Below, piece by piece: positions 44,944-53,819 of a DNA stretch of 64,000 nucleotides. Position numbers and translations under genes: made by a program. The DNA is from Ignavibacteriales bacterium (GTDB lineage Bacteria > Bacteroidota > Ignavibacteria > Ignavibacteriales > Ignavibacteriaceae), in the NCBI GenBank assembly GCA_003538625.1, contig DPRR01000019.1, positions 124,001 to 188,000 of the forward strand, written 5' to 3'. The notes beneath the pieces are model-generated. The model worked only from the letters and a program-made list of their open reading frames with translations. It made no database searches and was not told the origin of the DNA. The first letter of the stretch is position 1, and every line of letters starts with the position of its first letter.

Positions 44944-45156
44944 TTAAGCACCTTTACCATACTTTTTCATGATCGCAGTCCATTCTTCCAAACTCAATTG
45001 TTCAGATTCATCAATTAACATAATAGGAATATCGTCCTCGATCCGGTATCGCCTCCGTGTATTTTTATCAACTGAAACAAGAGTATTACCGTCAAGCACA
45101 AGATCGGCTTTAGTTTCAGGACAACAGAGAATTTCTAAAAGTTCTTTGCTAACCAT
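44944..45156 (-). CDS. Trm112/UPF0434-like small protein
   Basis: A 70-residue protein of the Trm112 family: LLEILCCPETKADLVLDG at the N-terminus with two adjacent Cys, and YRIEDDIPIMLIDE in the middle. Trm112-type proteins activate methyltransferases; the bacterial YcaR-like members lack a settled role. A GAGGATA ribosome site precedes the ATG. Divergent from the tetR operon, whose promoter lies in the 200-base gap. Confidence 0.88.
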   Translation of the reverse strand: MVSKELLEILCCPETKADLVLDGNTLVSVDKNTRRRYRIEDDIPIMLIDESEQLSLEEWTAIMKKYGKGA

Positions 45157-45303
45157 TGTATCCTCAAAATTTTTTTTTACTAATGCGTTAAAGATAAAAT
45201 ATAATCATGTAAAATCTATTTGAGTTATTGATATATCATTTAAACCAACTTCTTCCGGGTTGTAATACTTATCACATAAGTTAACCGCGCTTAATGATAT
45301 TGG

Positions 45304-45346
45304 TTGAAAGTAATATTTAAATGTTTTATGTTTGAACGAGCGTTTA
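45304..45346 (+). promoter_or_regulatory. Bacteroidota-type promoter with overlapping palindromic operator for the tetR operon
   Basis: TTG at 45304-45306 and TATGTTTG at 45327-45334 match the -33/-7 consensus (TTG, TAnnTTTG) with a 20-base gap. Immediately overlapping the -7 box is TGAACGAGCGTTTA (45333-45346), a near-perfect inverted repeat (AACG-AG-CGTT core). The palindrome placed on the promoter and 13 bases before the tetR ATG suggests autorepression. The motif match is seen; the regulation is inferred. Confidence 0.6.
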
Positions 45347-45358
45347 ATTAAAAATATT

Positions 45359-45952
45359 ATGAGCCCAAGAACTAAAATTCAATTTGAAGAAATAAGACAG
45401 AAAAGCCGGGAAAACATTGAAAAAATAGCGCTTGAACTTTTTGCATCAAAAGGATATCACGCTACATCAATTTCACAAATTGCAGAAAAAGCCGGAATCT
45501 CAAAAGGACTTCTGTACAATTATTTTGAAAGTAAAGAACAGCTATTAAATTCTATTATTATGAAAGTATATGATGAATTGATGAAGATAGTTGGTATGAA
45601 TGATAATCTGCCCGCAGATAAACAAATAGAACAAATGATTATACAAACCATTGAACATCTAAAGAAAAATATTACTTTTTGGCGCTTGTATTTATTCCTG
45701 ATTCATCAGTCTGAAGTTCAGAAGCAACTTAAAGAACTTTATAATAAGATGAGAATTGATTACATGGATTTTGTTATAAAATTATTTTCTGAAATCGGTT
45801 CAAAAAATCCTGACATGGATGCGTTGTTGTTAGGAACAATGTTCGATGGAATTGCTTTGAATTATGTAACGGTTCCTGAAGATTATCCGATTGATGAGTT
45901 GAAAAATTATCTGATTGAAGTTTTTGTTAAAAACAAAAAGGTTAAAAAATGA
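45359..45952 (+). CDS. TetR/AcrR family transcriptional regulator
   Basis: A 197-residue repressor. The N-terminal helix-turn-helix reads IALELFASKGYHATSISQIAEKAGISKGLLYNYFESKEQL (quoted in parts: LFASKGYHATS, AGISKGLLYNYF). The C-terminal part is a helical ligand-binding domain. I chose the ATG at 45359; a TTG at 45332 in the same frame would place the promoter and operator inside the gene. The stop overlaps the next start (ATGA), so it heads an operon with the transport genes downstream. The ligand is unknown; a lipid-like signal would fit. Confidence 0.88.
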   Translation: MSPRTKIQFEEIRQKSRENIEKIALELFASKGYHATSISQIAEKAGISKGLLYNYFESKEQLLNSIIMKVYDELMKIVGMNDNLPADKQIEQMIIQTIEHLKKNITFWRLYLFLIHQSEVQKQLKELYNKMRIDYMDFVIKLFSEIGSKNPDMDALLLGTMFDGIALNYVTVPEDYPIDELKNYLIEVFVKNKKVKK

Positions 45953-46698
45953 TTAAGACAGTTTTTTATCTTTTGATATTCATGTGCATTTTAAGTTTTA
46001 AAATTACCGCACAGGATGCAACTGAAATTGTTAAAAAAGCTGATCAGCTTATGCGGGCTAGTTCAAGCTATTCAGAAATCACTATGGAGATAATAAAACC
46101 TGATTGGTCCAGAAAAATGGGAATGAAGGTTTGGGCTTTAGAACCTGATTACTCATTAATTTATATTACTGAACCGGCGAGAGATAAAGGAACAGTAACT
46201 CTTAAAAGAAAGAACGAAGTATGGAACTGGCTTCCCTCTGCACAAAAAGTAATCAAAATTCCGCCGTCTATGATGCTGCAAAGCTGGATGGGTTCTGATT
46301 TTACAAATGATGATCTTGTAAGAGAATCTTCAGTTCTCAAAGACTATACACATAAACTTCTTGGCGAAGAAAAACTTAATGGAATGGATTGTTATAAAAT
46401 CCAACTAACACCAAAACCTGATGCCGGTGTTGTTTGGGGAAAAATAATAACCTGGATAGAAAAAGAAACTTACCTGCAGCCAAGAATTGAGTATTATGAT
46501 GAAGATGGATTTTTAGTTAAGAAATTTATTGGAACCAACCTGCAAAAAATGGATGGGAGAAATATTTTCACTCACTGGGAAATGATCCCGGAAGATAAAC
46601 CGGGTAATAAAACCGTGATGGACTACTATAAAATTCAGTTTAATATAAAAACTGAAGAATCGTTCTATTCCGAACAAAATATGAAAAGAGTAAGATGA
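45949..46698 (+). CDS. LolA-like outer-membrane lipoprotein-sorting protein
   Basis: A 249-residue periplasmic protein with a signal peptide (about 1-21, ending KITAQ). The mature chain has the LolA/LppX-type beta-sheet cradle pattern: ATEIVKKADQLMRASSSYSE, RDKGTVTLKRKNEVWNWLP, GEEKLNGMDCYKIQL and YYDEDGFLVKKF. It belongs to the outer-membrane lipoprotein-sorting protein family, carriers of acylated proteins or lipids. Starts on ATGA overlapping the tetR stop and ends on ATGA overlapping the first permease start, so tight coupling with the transporter is clear. Confidence 0.87.
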   Translation: MIKTVFYLLIFMCILSFKITAQDATEIVKKADQLMRASSSYSEITMEIIKPDWSRKMGMKVWALEPDYSLIYITEPARDKGTVTLKRKNEVWNWLPSAQKVIKIPPSMMLQSWMGSDFTNDDLVRESSVLKDYTHKLLGEEKLNGMDCYKIQLTPKPDAGVVWGKIITWIEKETYLQPRIEYYDEDGFLVKKFIGTNLQKMDGRNIFTHWEMIPEDKPGNKTVMDYYKIQFNIKTEESFYSEQNMKRVR

Positions 46699-47915
46699 GC
46701 ACTTACATAAAACTTGCCTGGCGGAATTTATGGCGAAATAAAAAGCGAACCCTAATTGCCGCGGCTTCTGTATTCTTTGCTGTTATTCTTGCATTAATAA
46801 TGCGTTCAATGCAAACAGGTTATTATGATTATATGATTGATGCTTCAGTAAGAATGTACACAGGGTACATTCAGATTCATGGAAAAGATTATTGGGAAAA
46901 AAAGTCTCTGGAAGAAAGTATGATTCTTGATGAAAAACATCTTAACAAATTAAAAAAAATTAAAGGTATAACTCTGGCTGTGCCAAGGTTTGAAACTTAT
47001 TCGCTGATATCTCACGGAAACAAAACAAAGGTTGCACAAATAACCGGCATTAATCCTCAAGAAGAAAACAAATTAACAGATCTGAAGAAAAAGATGATTG
47101 AAGGCAATTTTCTTGATGATTCATCAAAGGGTATTGTGATTGCACAGGGATTAGCAGAAATATTAAAAGTTGGAGTTGGAGACAGCGTTGTAATTTACGG
47201 ACAGGGTTATCATGGTGTTACTGCAGCAGCACAGATTCCTATTACAGGTATTGTAAAGTTCACTCTTCCCGATCTTAACAAAGCGTTTACATATTTAACT
47301 TTAAATTACGCACAATGGCTCTTCTCAGCACCGGAAAGATTAACATCACTTTCAATAATGATTGATAATCCGAATGAACTGAATAGAATTGAATCCCAAT
47401 TAAAAAATATTTTTAATGAAGATTATGAAGTAATGGACTGGGAAGAACTTTCACCTGAACTTGTACAATCAATACAGGTAGATAACGCACAGGGTATAAT
47501 AATGCTCGGGATACTTTACGTTGTAATAGCTTTTGGAATATTCGGTACAATTATGATGATGACTGCTGAAAGAGTTAAAGAATTTGGAATATTAATTTCT
47601 GTCGGAATGAAAAAATGGAAACTTGGTCTTGTAACTCTTTACGAAACTTTATTTGTTTCATTCCTCGGAGTGTTTACCGGTGCGATTATCAGCATTCCAA
47701 TTTTACTTTACTTCAAAGCAAATCCAATTCCTTTAACCGGTGAAATGGCAGATGCTATACTTGCCTGGGGATTTGAGCCTATTCTTCCTTTTGCTGTCTA
47801 TCCGGGAATGTTTTTTGCACAAATATGGACTGTACTTGCAATCGCTATGGTTTCTGCGCTGTATCCAATTTTATTTATTAGAAAATTAAAACCTGTGGAA
47901 GCTTTAAGAGGTTGA
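46695..47915 (+). CDS. ABC transporter permease (FtsX/LolCE type), first of two
   Basis: A 406-residue inner-membrane protein. One helix near 18-40 (IAAASVFFAVILALI) is followed by a large periplasmic domain (about 45-265), then three helices (about 270-290, 320-345 and 365-390), the MacB/FtsX topology of LolC/LolE. The N-terminus AWRNLWRNKKRTLIAAAS and the C-terminus YPILFIRKLKPVEALRG are typical. Starts at ATGA overlapping the LolA-like gene. Confidence 0.92.
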   Translation: MSTYIKLAWRNLWRNKKRTLIAAASVFFAVILALIMRSMQTGYYDYMIDASVRMYTGYIQIHGKDYWEKKSLEESMILDEKHLNKLKKIKGITLAVPRFETYSLISHGNKTKVAQITGINPQEENKLTDLKKKMIEGNFLDDSSKGIVIAQGLAEILKVGVGDSVVIYGQGYHGVTAAAQIPITGIVKFTLPDLNKAFTYLTLNYAQWLFSAPERLTSLSIMIDNPNELNRIESQLKNIFNEDYEVMDWEELSPELVQSIQVDNAQGIIMLGILYVVIAFGIFGTIMMMTAERVKEFGILISVGMKKWKLGLVTLYETLFVSFLGVFTGAIISIPILLYFKANPIPLTGEMADAILAWGFEPILPFAVYPGMFFAQIWTVLAIAMVSALYPILFIRKLKPVEALRG

Positions 47916-47916
47916 T

Positions 47917-49131
47917 ATGCTTTTAACTCTTGCCTGGAGAAATATCTGGCGAAATAAAAAAAGAAGTCTGATAATAATAGCTGCAATTGCTGTTGGATTA
48001 TGCTGCGGCTTGTTTGCAAGTGCTACAATGTATGGAATGTGGGATTCAATGATTAACACAACAATTGACAGGGATCTGGGGCATTTTCAAATTCACTCAA
48101 AAGATTTTGAAGATGAAAAACTAATTACCGATACAATACCAAATTTTGAAAATGTACTGAACACATTAAAAACAAATAAATATGTAACCGGAGTTTCTTC
48201 CAGGATTCTGATTGAAGGAATGGCTTCTTCAGCAGCAACTTCTAATGGAGTAAGAATAATTGGAATCAATCCGCAGAACGAAAAAGATGTCACTTCAATT
48301 TATAAACAGGTAATTAACGGCAGCTACTTTACAGAGGATTGGAAAAACCAAATAGCAATTGGAGAAAAACTTGCAGATAATTTAGGACTGCATATAAAAT
48401 CTAAAATTATCTTGAGTTTTCAGGGAACTGATGGCTCCATAATTTACGGTGCATTCAGGGTAACGGGAATTTTCAGAACGGAATCTTCAATTTTTGACAA
48501 ATCAAATGTGTTCGTTAAAGAAAATGATTTACAAAATCTTTTAAACTCTAAACAAATTTCAAATGAAATTGTTGTAAGATTAAGTTCCGTTCAAGTAGTT
48601 GATTCAGTGTACATTCCTGTTAAAAATCAGTTTTCAAATCTCTCCGTAAAATATTGGGGAGAACTTGCCCCTGAGTTAAAACTTTTTAATGATATGCTGA
48701 TGACACAAATGAATATTTTTCTTGGAATAATTTTATTCGCGCTTTTGTTTGGAATAACAAATACAATGCTTATGTCGGTTATGGAAAGAGTGCGTGAGTT
48801 TGGTGTGCTTATGGCTGTTGGAATGAAAAGAAGTCGGGTTTTTTTTATGATTATGTTTGAAACTATCTCATTGTCATTCATTGGCGGTATTACGGGAGTA
48901 ATAATGGCATTAATCCTTATCCAATATTTTGGAAGTGTGGGGATTAATCTTTCTGCATTTACCGAAGGACTTTCACAATGGAGTTTGGGAACGAGGCTTT
49001 ATACAAGTCTTCCGTTTTCTTTTTATCCCCCATTAGTTTTGATGATTTTAGTAACTGCGGTTTTAGGCGCCTTCTACCCTGCGCTTAAAGCAATAAAATT
49101 AAATCCTGCAAACGCAATTAGAACGTATTAA
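47917..49131 (+). CDS. ABC transporter permease (FtsX/LolCE type), second of two
   Basis: A 404-residue paralogue of the preceding permease, with the same N-terminal AWRNIWRNKKRSL signature, large periplasmic domain and three C-terminal helices ending FYPALKAIKLNPANAIRTY. It starts one base after the stop of the first permease. Two different permeases plus one ATPase match the LolC-LolE-LolD heteromeric arrangement. Confidence 0.92.
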   Translation: MLLTLAWRNIWRNKKRSLIIIAAIAVGLCCGLFASATMYGMWDSMINTTIDRDLGHFQIHSKDFEDEKLITDTIPNFENVLNTLKTNKYVTGVSSRILIEGMASSAATSNGVRIIGINPQNEKDVTSIYKQVINGSYFTEDWKNQIAIGEKLADNLGLHIKSKIILSFQGTDGSIIYGAFRVTGIFRTESSIFDKSNVFVKENDLQNLLNSKQISNEIVVRLSSVQVVDSVYIPVKNQFSNLSVKYWGELAPELKLFNDMLMTQMNIFLGIILFALLFGITNTMLMSVMERVREFGVLMAVGMKRSRVFFMIMFETISLSFIGGITGVIMALILIQYFGSVGINLSAFTEGLSQWSLGTRLYTSLPFSFYPPLVLMILVTAVLGAFYPALKAIKLNPANAIRTY

Positions 49132-49141
49132 CGGAGTAACA

Positions 49142-49849
49142 ATGTCATTAATTGAATTAAACCAGGTATCAAAAATTTACGATGAAACTATTGTTCCAAT
49201 AAGGGCTGTAGATAATGTTAATTTGAAAATCGGAAAAGGCGAATTCACTTCAATAGTTGGTCCTTCGGGTTCAGGCAAAACTACAATGTTAAATCTGATT
49301 GGAGGACTTGATCAACCGACAGAAGGAAAAATTATTGTAGATGGTACCGATATTTCGACTTACAAGCCGGATGCCTTAATTAATTTTAGATTGCATCACA
49401 TTGGTTTTGTATTTCAAGCATATAATCTTATTCCCGTTTTTACAGCAAAAGAAAATGTTGAGTTTATTATGCTGCTTCAAAATATTCCAAAATCAGAAAG
49501 AGAAAAACGAGCAGTTGAATTTTTAGAAGCAGTAGGATTGAAAGATCGAATCAATAGCACTCCTGCAGAACTTTCCGGAGGACAGCAGCAGCGTGTTGCG
49601 GTCGCAAGAGCCCTGGCATCTCAGCCTTCTTTTGTTTTGGCTGATGAACCGACCGCTAATCTGGATTCAGTAAGCGCTGAATCTCTTTTGGATTTAATGG
49701 AAGATTTAAACCATAAGCACAACATGACTTTTGTTTTCTCCACTCATGATCAAAGGGTGATAAAGAGAGCACACAGAATTGTAACGCTGCAGGATGGTAA
49801 AATTAAAAAAGATGAAATGAATCCGGCTCATGCAAAAAGTGAAGCTTAA
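49142..49849 (+). CDS. ABC transporter ATP-binding protein (LolD/MacB type)
   Basis: A 235-residue ATPase. Walker A GPSGSGKTT near residue 39, Q-loop in GFVFQAYNLIP near 92, signature LSGGQQQRVAVARAL near 143, Walker B FVLADEPTANLDS near 164 and the switch His in STHDQR near 200. The LIPVFTAKENVEF stretch is typical of LolD/MacB/FtsE ATPases that drive mechanotransmission, not channel transport. GGAG precedes the ATG. Its 3' end overlaps the next gene by 20 bases. Confidence 0.94.
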   Translation: MSLIELNQVSKIYDETIVPIRAVDNVNLKIGKGEFTSIVGPSGSGKTTMLNLIGGLDQPTEGKIIVDGTDISTYKPDALINFRLHHIGFVFQAYNLIPVFTAKENVEFIMLLQNIPKSEREKRAVEFLEAVGLKDRINSTPAELSGGQQQRVAVARALASQPSFVLADEPTANLDSVSAESLLDLMEDLNHKHNMTFVFSTHDQRVIKRAHRIVTLQDGKIKKDEMNPAHAKSEA

Positions 49850-51026
49850 AGTATTTTTAGTTTTTATTCTTTACTCTTTTATTGCCTCAGCTCAAACTGA
49901 TTCTTACTCTGTTGGTGGTTATGCAAAATATCTATTCAGTTCTGTAAAATATCCTCAGTTAAATAATAGATACTACGATCATCTTCTTCACGCCCGATTG
50001 AATACCAAATGGTTTGCTTCAAGTAATCTTACCGGCACATTGGAATTAAGGTTTAGAACCTTAGCTGGCGGAAGTGTTACAAATTATCCCAACTATTCTG
50101 AGGCAATTAAAACTTATCAGCCATTGATGGATTTAGATGTTTTTTTATGGAATAATAAATCCAGTATTGCTTATCTGGAAGCGGACAGATTATATCTGGA
50201 TTATTATGCCGGAGATTTACAAACTACACTTGGGCGACAAAGAATTGCATGGGGTACCAGCTGGGTCTGGAATCCGCTTGATATTTTTAATCCGCGTTCT
50301 GTTCTGGATTTTGATCATGAAGAATTGCCGGGTGTTGATGCATTGAGATTGCAATATTATACCGGTTCCGTAAGTAAAGTTGAACTTGCGCTAGCTCCGG
50401 CACGAGATAAAAAAAATTCCTCCTATGCATTTTTACTTTCTCAAAATGCTTTTGATTATGTCTTTAATATTATGGCGGGATTTAAACGTGAAAGATGGAT
50501 AATGGGAACTGCATGGAGCGGAGATATACTTGATGCAGGATTTAGAGGTGAAATAACTTATTCTCAGAATCCTGACAGAATTACAACTTACGACCCCATT
50601 TATTCAACTCTGAATGAAGATGCTATTTCAGCAAATGAAAATAATGTTTTAAGTTTTGTTTTATCCGGAGACTATACTTTTCCAAATTCATTCTATATAC
50701 ATACCGAAATACTTTTCAATAGTAATGGAAAATCCAAAAACATTGGTTTATTTAATGATGAAGCTTATAATCTTGGATTATTAAGCGCTTCAAAGTGGTC
50801 TTTGTATCAGGAGTTTTCTTATGATATCTCTCCACTTATGCGCGGCACTTTATTTGCGATTATTAATCCTATTGATAAATCTTTTGTATTTGTTCCTTCA
50901 GTAAGTTACTCCGTTATTACAAATCTTGATCTTTATTTAATTGCATTATTTTTTAACGGAGATCATTTGACAGAATACGGTGATTTTGGTCATTATTTTT
51001 ATGCCCGATTCAAGTGGTCATTTTAA
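49830..51026 (+). CDS. Outer-membrane beta-barrel protein of the lol-like operon
   Basis: A 398-residue protein with a signal peptide (about 1-22, ending IASAQ) and a chain of alternating strands that ends YARFKWSF, fitting an outer-membrane barrel. Motifs LEADRLYLDYYAGDLQTTLGRQRIAWG (in part: RLYLDYYAGD, GRQRIAWG) resemble DUF1302/alginate-export-like barrels that accompany lipid or lipoprotein transport operons. The ATG at 49830 lies inside the ATPase gene (20-base overlap); a GTG at 49839 is an alternative. Probably the outer-membrane acceptor or exit of the system; this is inference. Confidence 0.75.
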   Translation: MQKVKLKVFLVFILYSFIASAQTDSYSVGGYAKYLFSSVKYPQLNNRYYDHLLHARLNTKWFASSNLTGTLELRFRTLAGGSVTNYPNYSEAIKTYQPLMDLDVFLWNNKSSIAYLEADRLYLDYYAGDLQTTLGRQRIAWGTSWVWNPLDIFNPRSVLDFDHEELPGVDALRLQYYTGSVSKVELALAPARDKKNSSYAFLLSQNAFDYVFNIMAGFKRERWIMGTAWSGDILDAGFRGEITYSQNPDRITTYDPIYSTLNEDAISANENNVLSFVLSGDYTFPNSFYIHTEILFNSNGKSKNIGLFNDEAYNLGLLSASKWSLYQEFSYDISPLMRGTLFAIINPIDKSFVFVPSVSYSVITNLDLYLIALFFNGDHLTEYGDFGHYFYARFKWSF

Positions 51027-51171
51027 GTAACATCTATTTTACAACCACTATTTACAAGCATATCTATTTTGTTTAAGTTAATACCCATTAAACTACTAAC
51101 ATTATCCGTCTTCATTAATTTTAATTGAATTAAATGTAATTCGATTTATTTATAACAGTGTAGGAGGAGAT

Positions 51172-51810
51172 ATGGTTAAGCGTTCATTAGTCCTTTCCTT
51201 GTTATCTTTTATTTTCTTCTTCTATAGTTGTGGAGAAAAGAACTCCAACAATCCGCAAGATGAATCTCTAAACAAAAGCGATCCTGAAAATTTTTCAGAT
51301 AAAATGAAAGATGCTTCCGAAAACTTTACTGAAGGTAAGAAAGTTAATCCGGTTGATTTTCGGGATCTAAAAGCATTGCTTCCCGAAAGCATAGGTGATT
51401 TAAAGAGATCCAATCTTGAAGGTGAAAAAGTTGCGGCAATGGGTATGAATATTTCTCATGCAAATGCCGATTACAGCGATGCTGATCATACTGTTTCCAT
51501 TGATCTAAAAATTACTGATCTTGGAAGTGTTTCAGGTTTATCCGCTTTAGCTGCCTATGGCTGGTATATGTTTGATATAGACAAAGAGAATGATACGGGT
51601 TATGAAAAAACTATTACTTACAAAGGCAACAAAGGTTATGAAAAATATGACAATGAAGGAAAATACGGAGAACTTTCGGTTCTTGTTGCAAAACGATTTG
51701 TAATAGAAGCAAACGGTAACAATATTTTAATGGATCAGTTAAAAGCTGCCGTTGATATGATAGACCTTGCTAAACTTGAAAGCTGGAAAGATTTTGGTAT
51801 CGAAGAGTAA
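51172..51810 (+). CDS. Lipoprotein, function unknown
   Basis: A 212-residue protein with a lipoprotein signal (FFFYSC, Cys at residue 20) and a perfect AGGAGG ribosome site. The mature part has a charged linker (about 25-50) and a domain with VNPVDFRDLKALLPESIG, ISHANADYSDADHTVSID and YEKTITYKGNKGYEKYDNEG that resembles conserved transposon-free hypothetical lipoproteins; no enzyme motif. It is 145 bases after the lol-like operon with its own ribosome site, and a link to that operon is uncertain. Confidence 0.72.
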   Translation: MVKRSLVLSLLSFIFFFYSCGEKNSNNPQDESLNKSDPENFSDKMKDASENFTEGKKVNPVDFRDLKALLPESIGDLKRSNLEGEKVAAMGMNISHANADYSDADHTVSIDLKITDLGSVSGLSALAAYGWYMFDIDKENDTGYEKTITYKGNKGYEKYDNEGKYGELSVLVAKRFVIEANGNNILMDQLKAAVDMIDLAKLESWKDFGIEE

Positions 51811-51861
51811 TAGTATTAAAAACTATTTACGATAATTAATCACAAACTATAGGAGCATAGT

Positions 51862-52473
51862 ATGAATCTTGTTGACCGCGCTAAAAACATTCTTATTACA
51901 CCTAAAACTGAATGGGAAGTAATTAAGAACGAACAATCATCAACTGCAGATCTGTTTACAAAGTATGCAATGATATTGGCTCTCATTCCTGTCATCGCAA
52001 CTTTTATTGGTCAATCCCTGGTGGGCATTTCTTTAGGACCTTTCGGTTCATATAAAATATCGGTTTCAAACGGGCTTATTTATGCGATTGTATATTATAT
52101 ATTAAGCTTAGCCGGAATTTACCTTATAGCTTTTATTATTGACGCACTCGCACCCTCATTCGGTTCCACGAAAAATATGGAAGCATCACTAAAGGTTGCG
52201 GTTTACTCTTATACCGCCGCCTGGATAGCTGGAATATTTGGGATAATCCCTATACTCGGAATTTTAGGAATTCTTGGATTGTACTCACTTTATCTAATGT
52301 ACCTGGGATTAAAGATTGTTAAAGATACACCTCAGGATAAATTAGTAGGATATTTAGTTGTAATAATAATAATAGCAATTATCGTTTACTTTGTGATTGG
52401 AATGATAGTGGCCGCAATTGCCTTACCAAGTTTTGGTTTAGATAGTTTAAAAGGATTTGATTTAAATAGATAG
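51862..52473 (+). CDS. Yip1-family membrane protein
   Basis: A 203-residue protein with about five membrane helices and the Yip1 start pattern (DRAKNILITPKTEWEVIKNE). Segments MILALIPVIATFIG, YAIVYYILSLAGIYLIAF, AAWIAGIFGIIPILGILGI and VVIIIIAIIVYFVIG are hydrophobic. Bacterial Yip1 proteins have no settled function. AGGAG precedes the ATG; the lipoprotein gene ends 50 bases before. Confidence 0.85.
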   Translation: MNLVDRAKNILITPKTEWEVIKNEQSSTADLFTKYAMILALIPVIATFIGQSLVGISLGPFGSYKISVSNGLIYAIVYYILSLAGIYLIAFIIDALAPSFGSTKNMEASLKVAVYSYTAAWIAGIFGIIPILGILGILGLYSLYLMYLGLKIVKDTPQDKLVGYLVVIIIIAIIVYFVIGMIVAAIALPSFGLDSLKGFDLNR

Positions 52474-52489
52474 AAGATTTAAAAATTTA

Positions 52490-52520
52490 AATGCTTGCTC
52501 TTTTGGGCAGGCATTTTTAT
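52490..52520. terminator. Hairpin terminator between convergent genes
   Basis: AATGCTTGC (from 52490) pairs, with G-U pairs, with GGCAGGCATT (52506-52514), followed by TTTTTAT on the plus strand. It ends the Yip1 gene just before the minus-strand TPR gene's stop. Confidence 0.65.
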
Positions 52521-53746
52521 TTATTGCTCAAAAGATTTTCAAGATATGTTATATCAGGTTCTGAATTTATTTTCTTAAAATACTCCAGAGCATTTTTATA
52601 ACTTTCGATGCTCTGCTGCTTTTTCCCCATTTGTTTGTAAAGAACTCCCAGTTCCTGATATGTTTCGGCGCGGTTCAATTGATTACCCGCTTCGATATTT
52701 AAACGTAAACTTGTTTCTAAATAATTTTCAGAAAGTATATAGTTTTTCAAGTTACGTTGAATTATTCCCTTAATCTTATAAACTTCAGCAATTGTCAATT
52801 TATCATTTAGTTTGTGTGCTACTTCCATTGATTTATCAGCAAATGCATTTGCTAAAGTAAAGTCATTCATTTGGGTATGGGCAAAAGCTTTATTTAAATA
52901 AACAATACCTATGTTCTGCAAATAATTTATTTCTATGGAATATGAAAGGCTTTCATCAAATTCGTTTATTGCCAATTTATACTCCCCTTTTTTAGTATAC
53001 ACCATTCCAATATTTTGATGTATTTCGGCAATTCTTTTTTTATCCCCAACTTTTCCGTAATTGATTAGAGCTCGTTTGAAGTTAACTAAAGCTTCATCAA
53101 ATAACCCTTTGATGTTACTGATAATTCCCAAATTAATTTCAATCTTGCCTTTTTCTTTGTAATTTTTTTCATCATTAGATTTATCAAGAGCTGACTCAAA
53201 ATTTTCCTTTGCCTTCTGAATATCTCCCAGATCACCGTAGATTGTTCCTAATAAGTTTTCACATTTAGCAATTCCTCTTGCATCACTAACTGATTGAAAG
53301 ATTTCTATGGCTTTATTAATGTAGTTAAAACTTTCCTGCCATTTTGCCTGTCTGCTATAAATATCGCCCACTAAAAGGTGCGCGTTAGCAGAAAGGTCTT
53401 TCATATCAACGTCATCAGAAGTAAGAGTGATTATTTTTTCGTTTATATCTATAGCCGCTAAAAAATCACCATTTATTATTGATGCCTGACTTATGTAAAG
53501 TAATAAAGAAAGAAATTTTTCTTTTGGAAGCCGGCTTCCGGAAAATGTAATCAGCAAATCAATTTGAGATCTATAATTCAACCCATCCTGAATCTGGTAA
53601 TCAAGATGTTTGCTGTTTTCGGAAGTGCTGGGTTCGGCTTTAAACACTAATGATGACTGATATAAAGATATAAATTCATCAAGTTGATTTTTGGAGAAAA
53701 AATCCGGAAGTACTTCTGATATGCTTTTATTTATTGGATCAGCCAC
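52517..53746 (-). CDS. Tetratricopeptide-repeat protein
   Basis: A 409-residue protein, essentially all TPR (about nine to ten units): e.g. GDIYSRQAKWQESFNYINKA, LGTIYGDLGDIQKAKENFES, IGMVYTKKGEYKLAINEFDES and LGVLYKQMGKKQQSIESYKNA. No signal peptide or catalytic domain, so it is probably a cytoplasmic scaffold. The start is GTG at 53746 (M-A-D-P). A possible sigma-54 promoter lies about 60 bases upstream. Partners unknown. Confidence 0.85.
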   Translation of the reverse strand: MADPINKSISEVLPDFFSKNQLDEFISLYQSSLVFKAEPSTSENSKHLDYQIQDGLNYRSQIDLLITFSGSRLPKEKFLSLLLYISQASIINGDFLAAIDINEKIITLTSDDVDMKDLSANAHLLVGDIYSRQAKWQESFNYINKAIEIFQSVSDARGIAKCENLLGTIYGDLGDIQKAKENFESALDKSNDEKNYKEKGKIEINLGIISNIKGLFDEALVNFKRALINYGKVGDKKRIAEIHQNIGMVYTKKGEYKLAINEFDESLSYSIEINYLQNIGIVYLNKAFAHTQMNDFTLANAFADKSMEVAHKLNDKLTIAEVYKIKGIIQRNLKNYILSENYLETSLRLNIEAGNQLNRAETYQELGVLYKQMGKKQQSIESYKNALEYFKKINSEPDITYLENLLSNK

Positions 53747-53802
53747 GATCTAACTAGAATCGATAATTATTAATTATTTCACAAGTTTATCCGCTTAATT
53801 TT

Positions 53803-53819
53803 GGCAACAGTTATGCCAA
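53803..53819 (-). promoter_or_regulatory. Candidate sigma-54 (-24/-12) promoter or palindromic operator
   Basis: On the minus strand the bases read TTGGCATAACTGTTGCC: TGGCA and TTGC elements with GG-N10-GC spacing, the sigma-54 layout, placing transcription start near 53793 and leaving a leader of about 47 bases before the TPR gene. The same bases form a perfect inverted repeat, TTGGCA-N7-TGCCAA, so it could instead be a dimeric regulator site. RpoN is encoded at 22909-24363. Confidence 0.45.

Noticed and set aside
45332..45358. TTG start for the TetR gene
   Set aside because: It would place the -7 element and operator in the coding region; the ATG at 45359 fits the family start.
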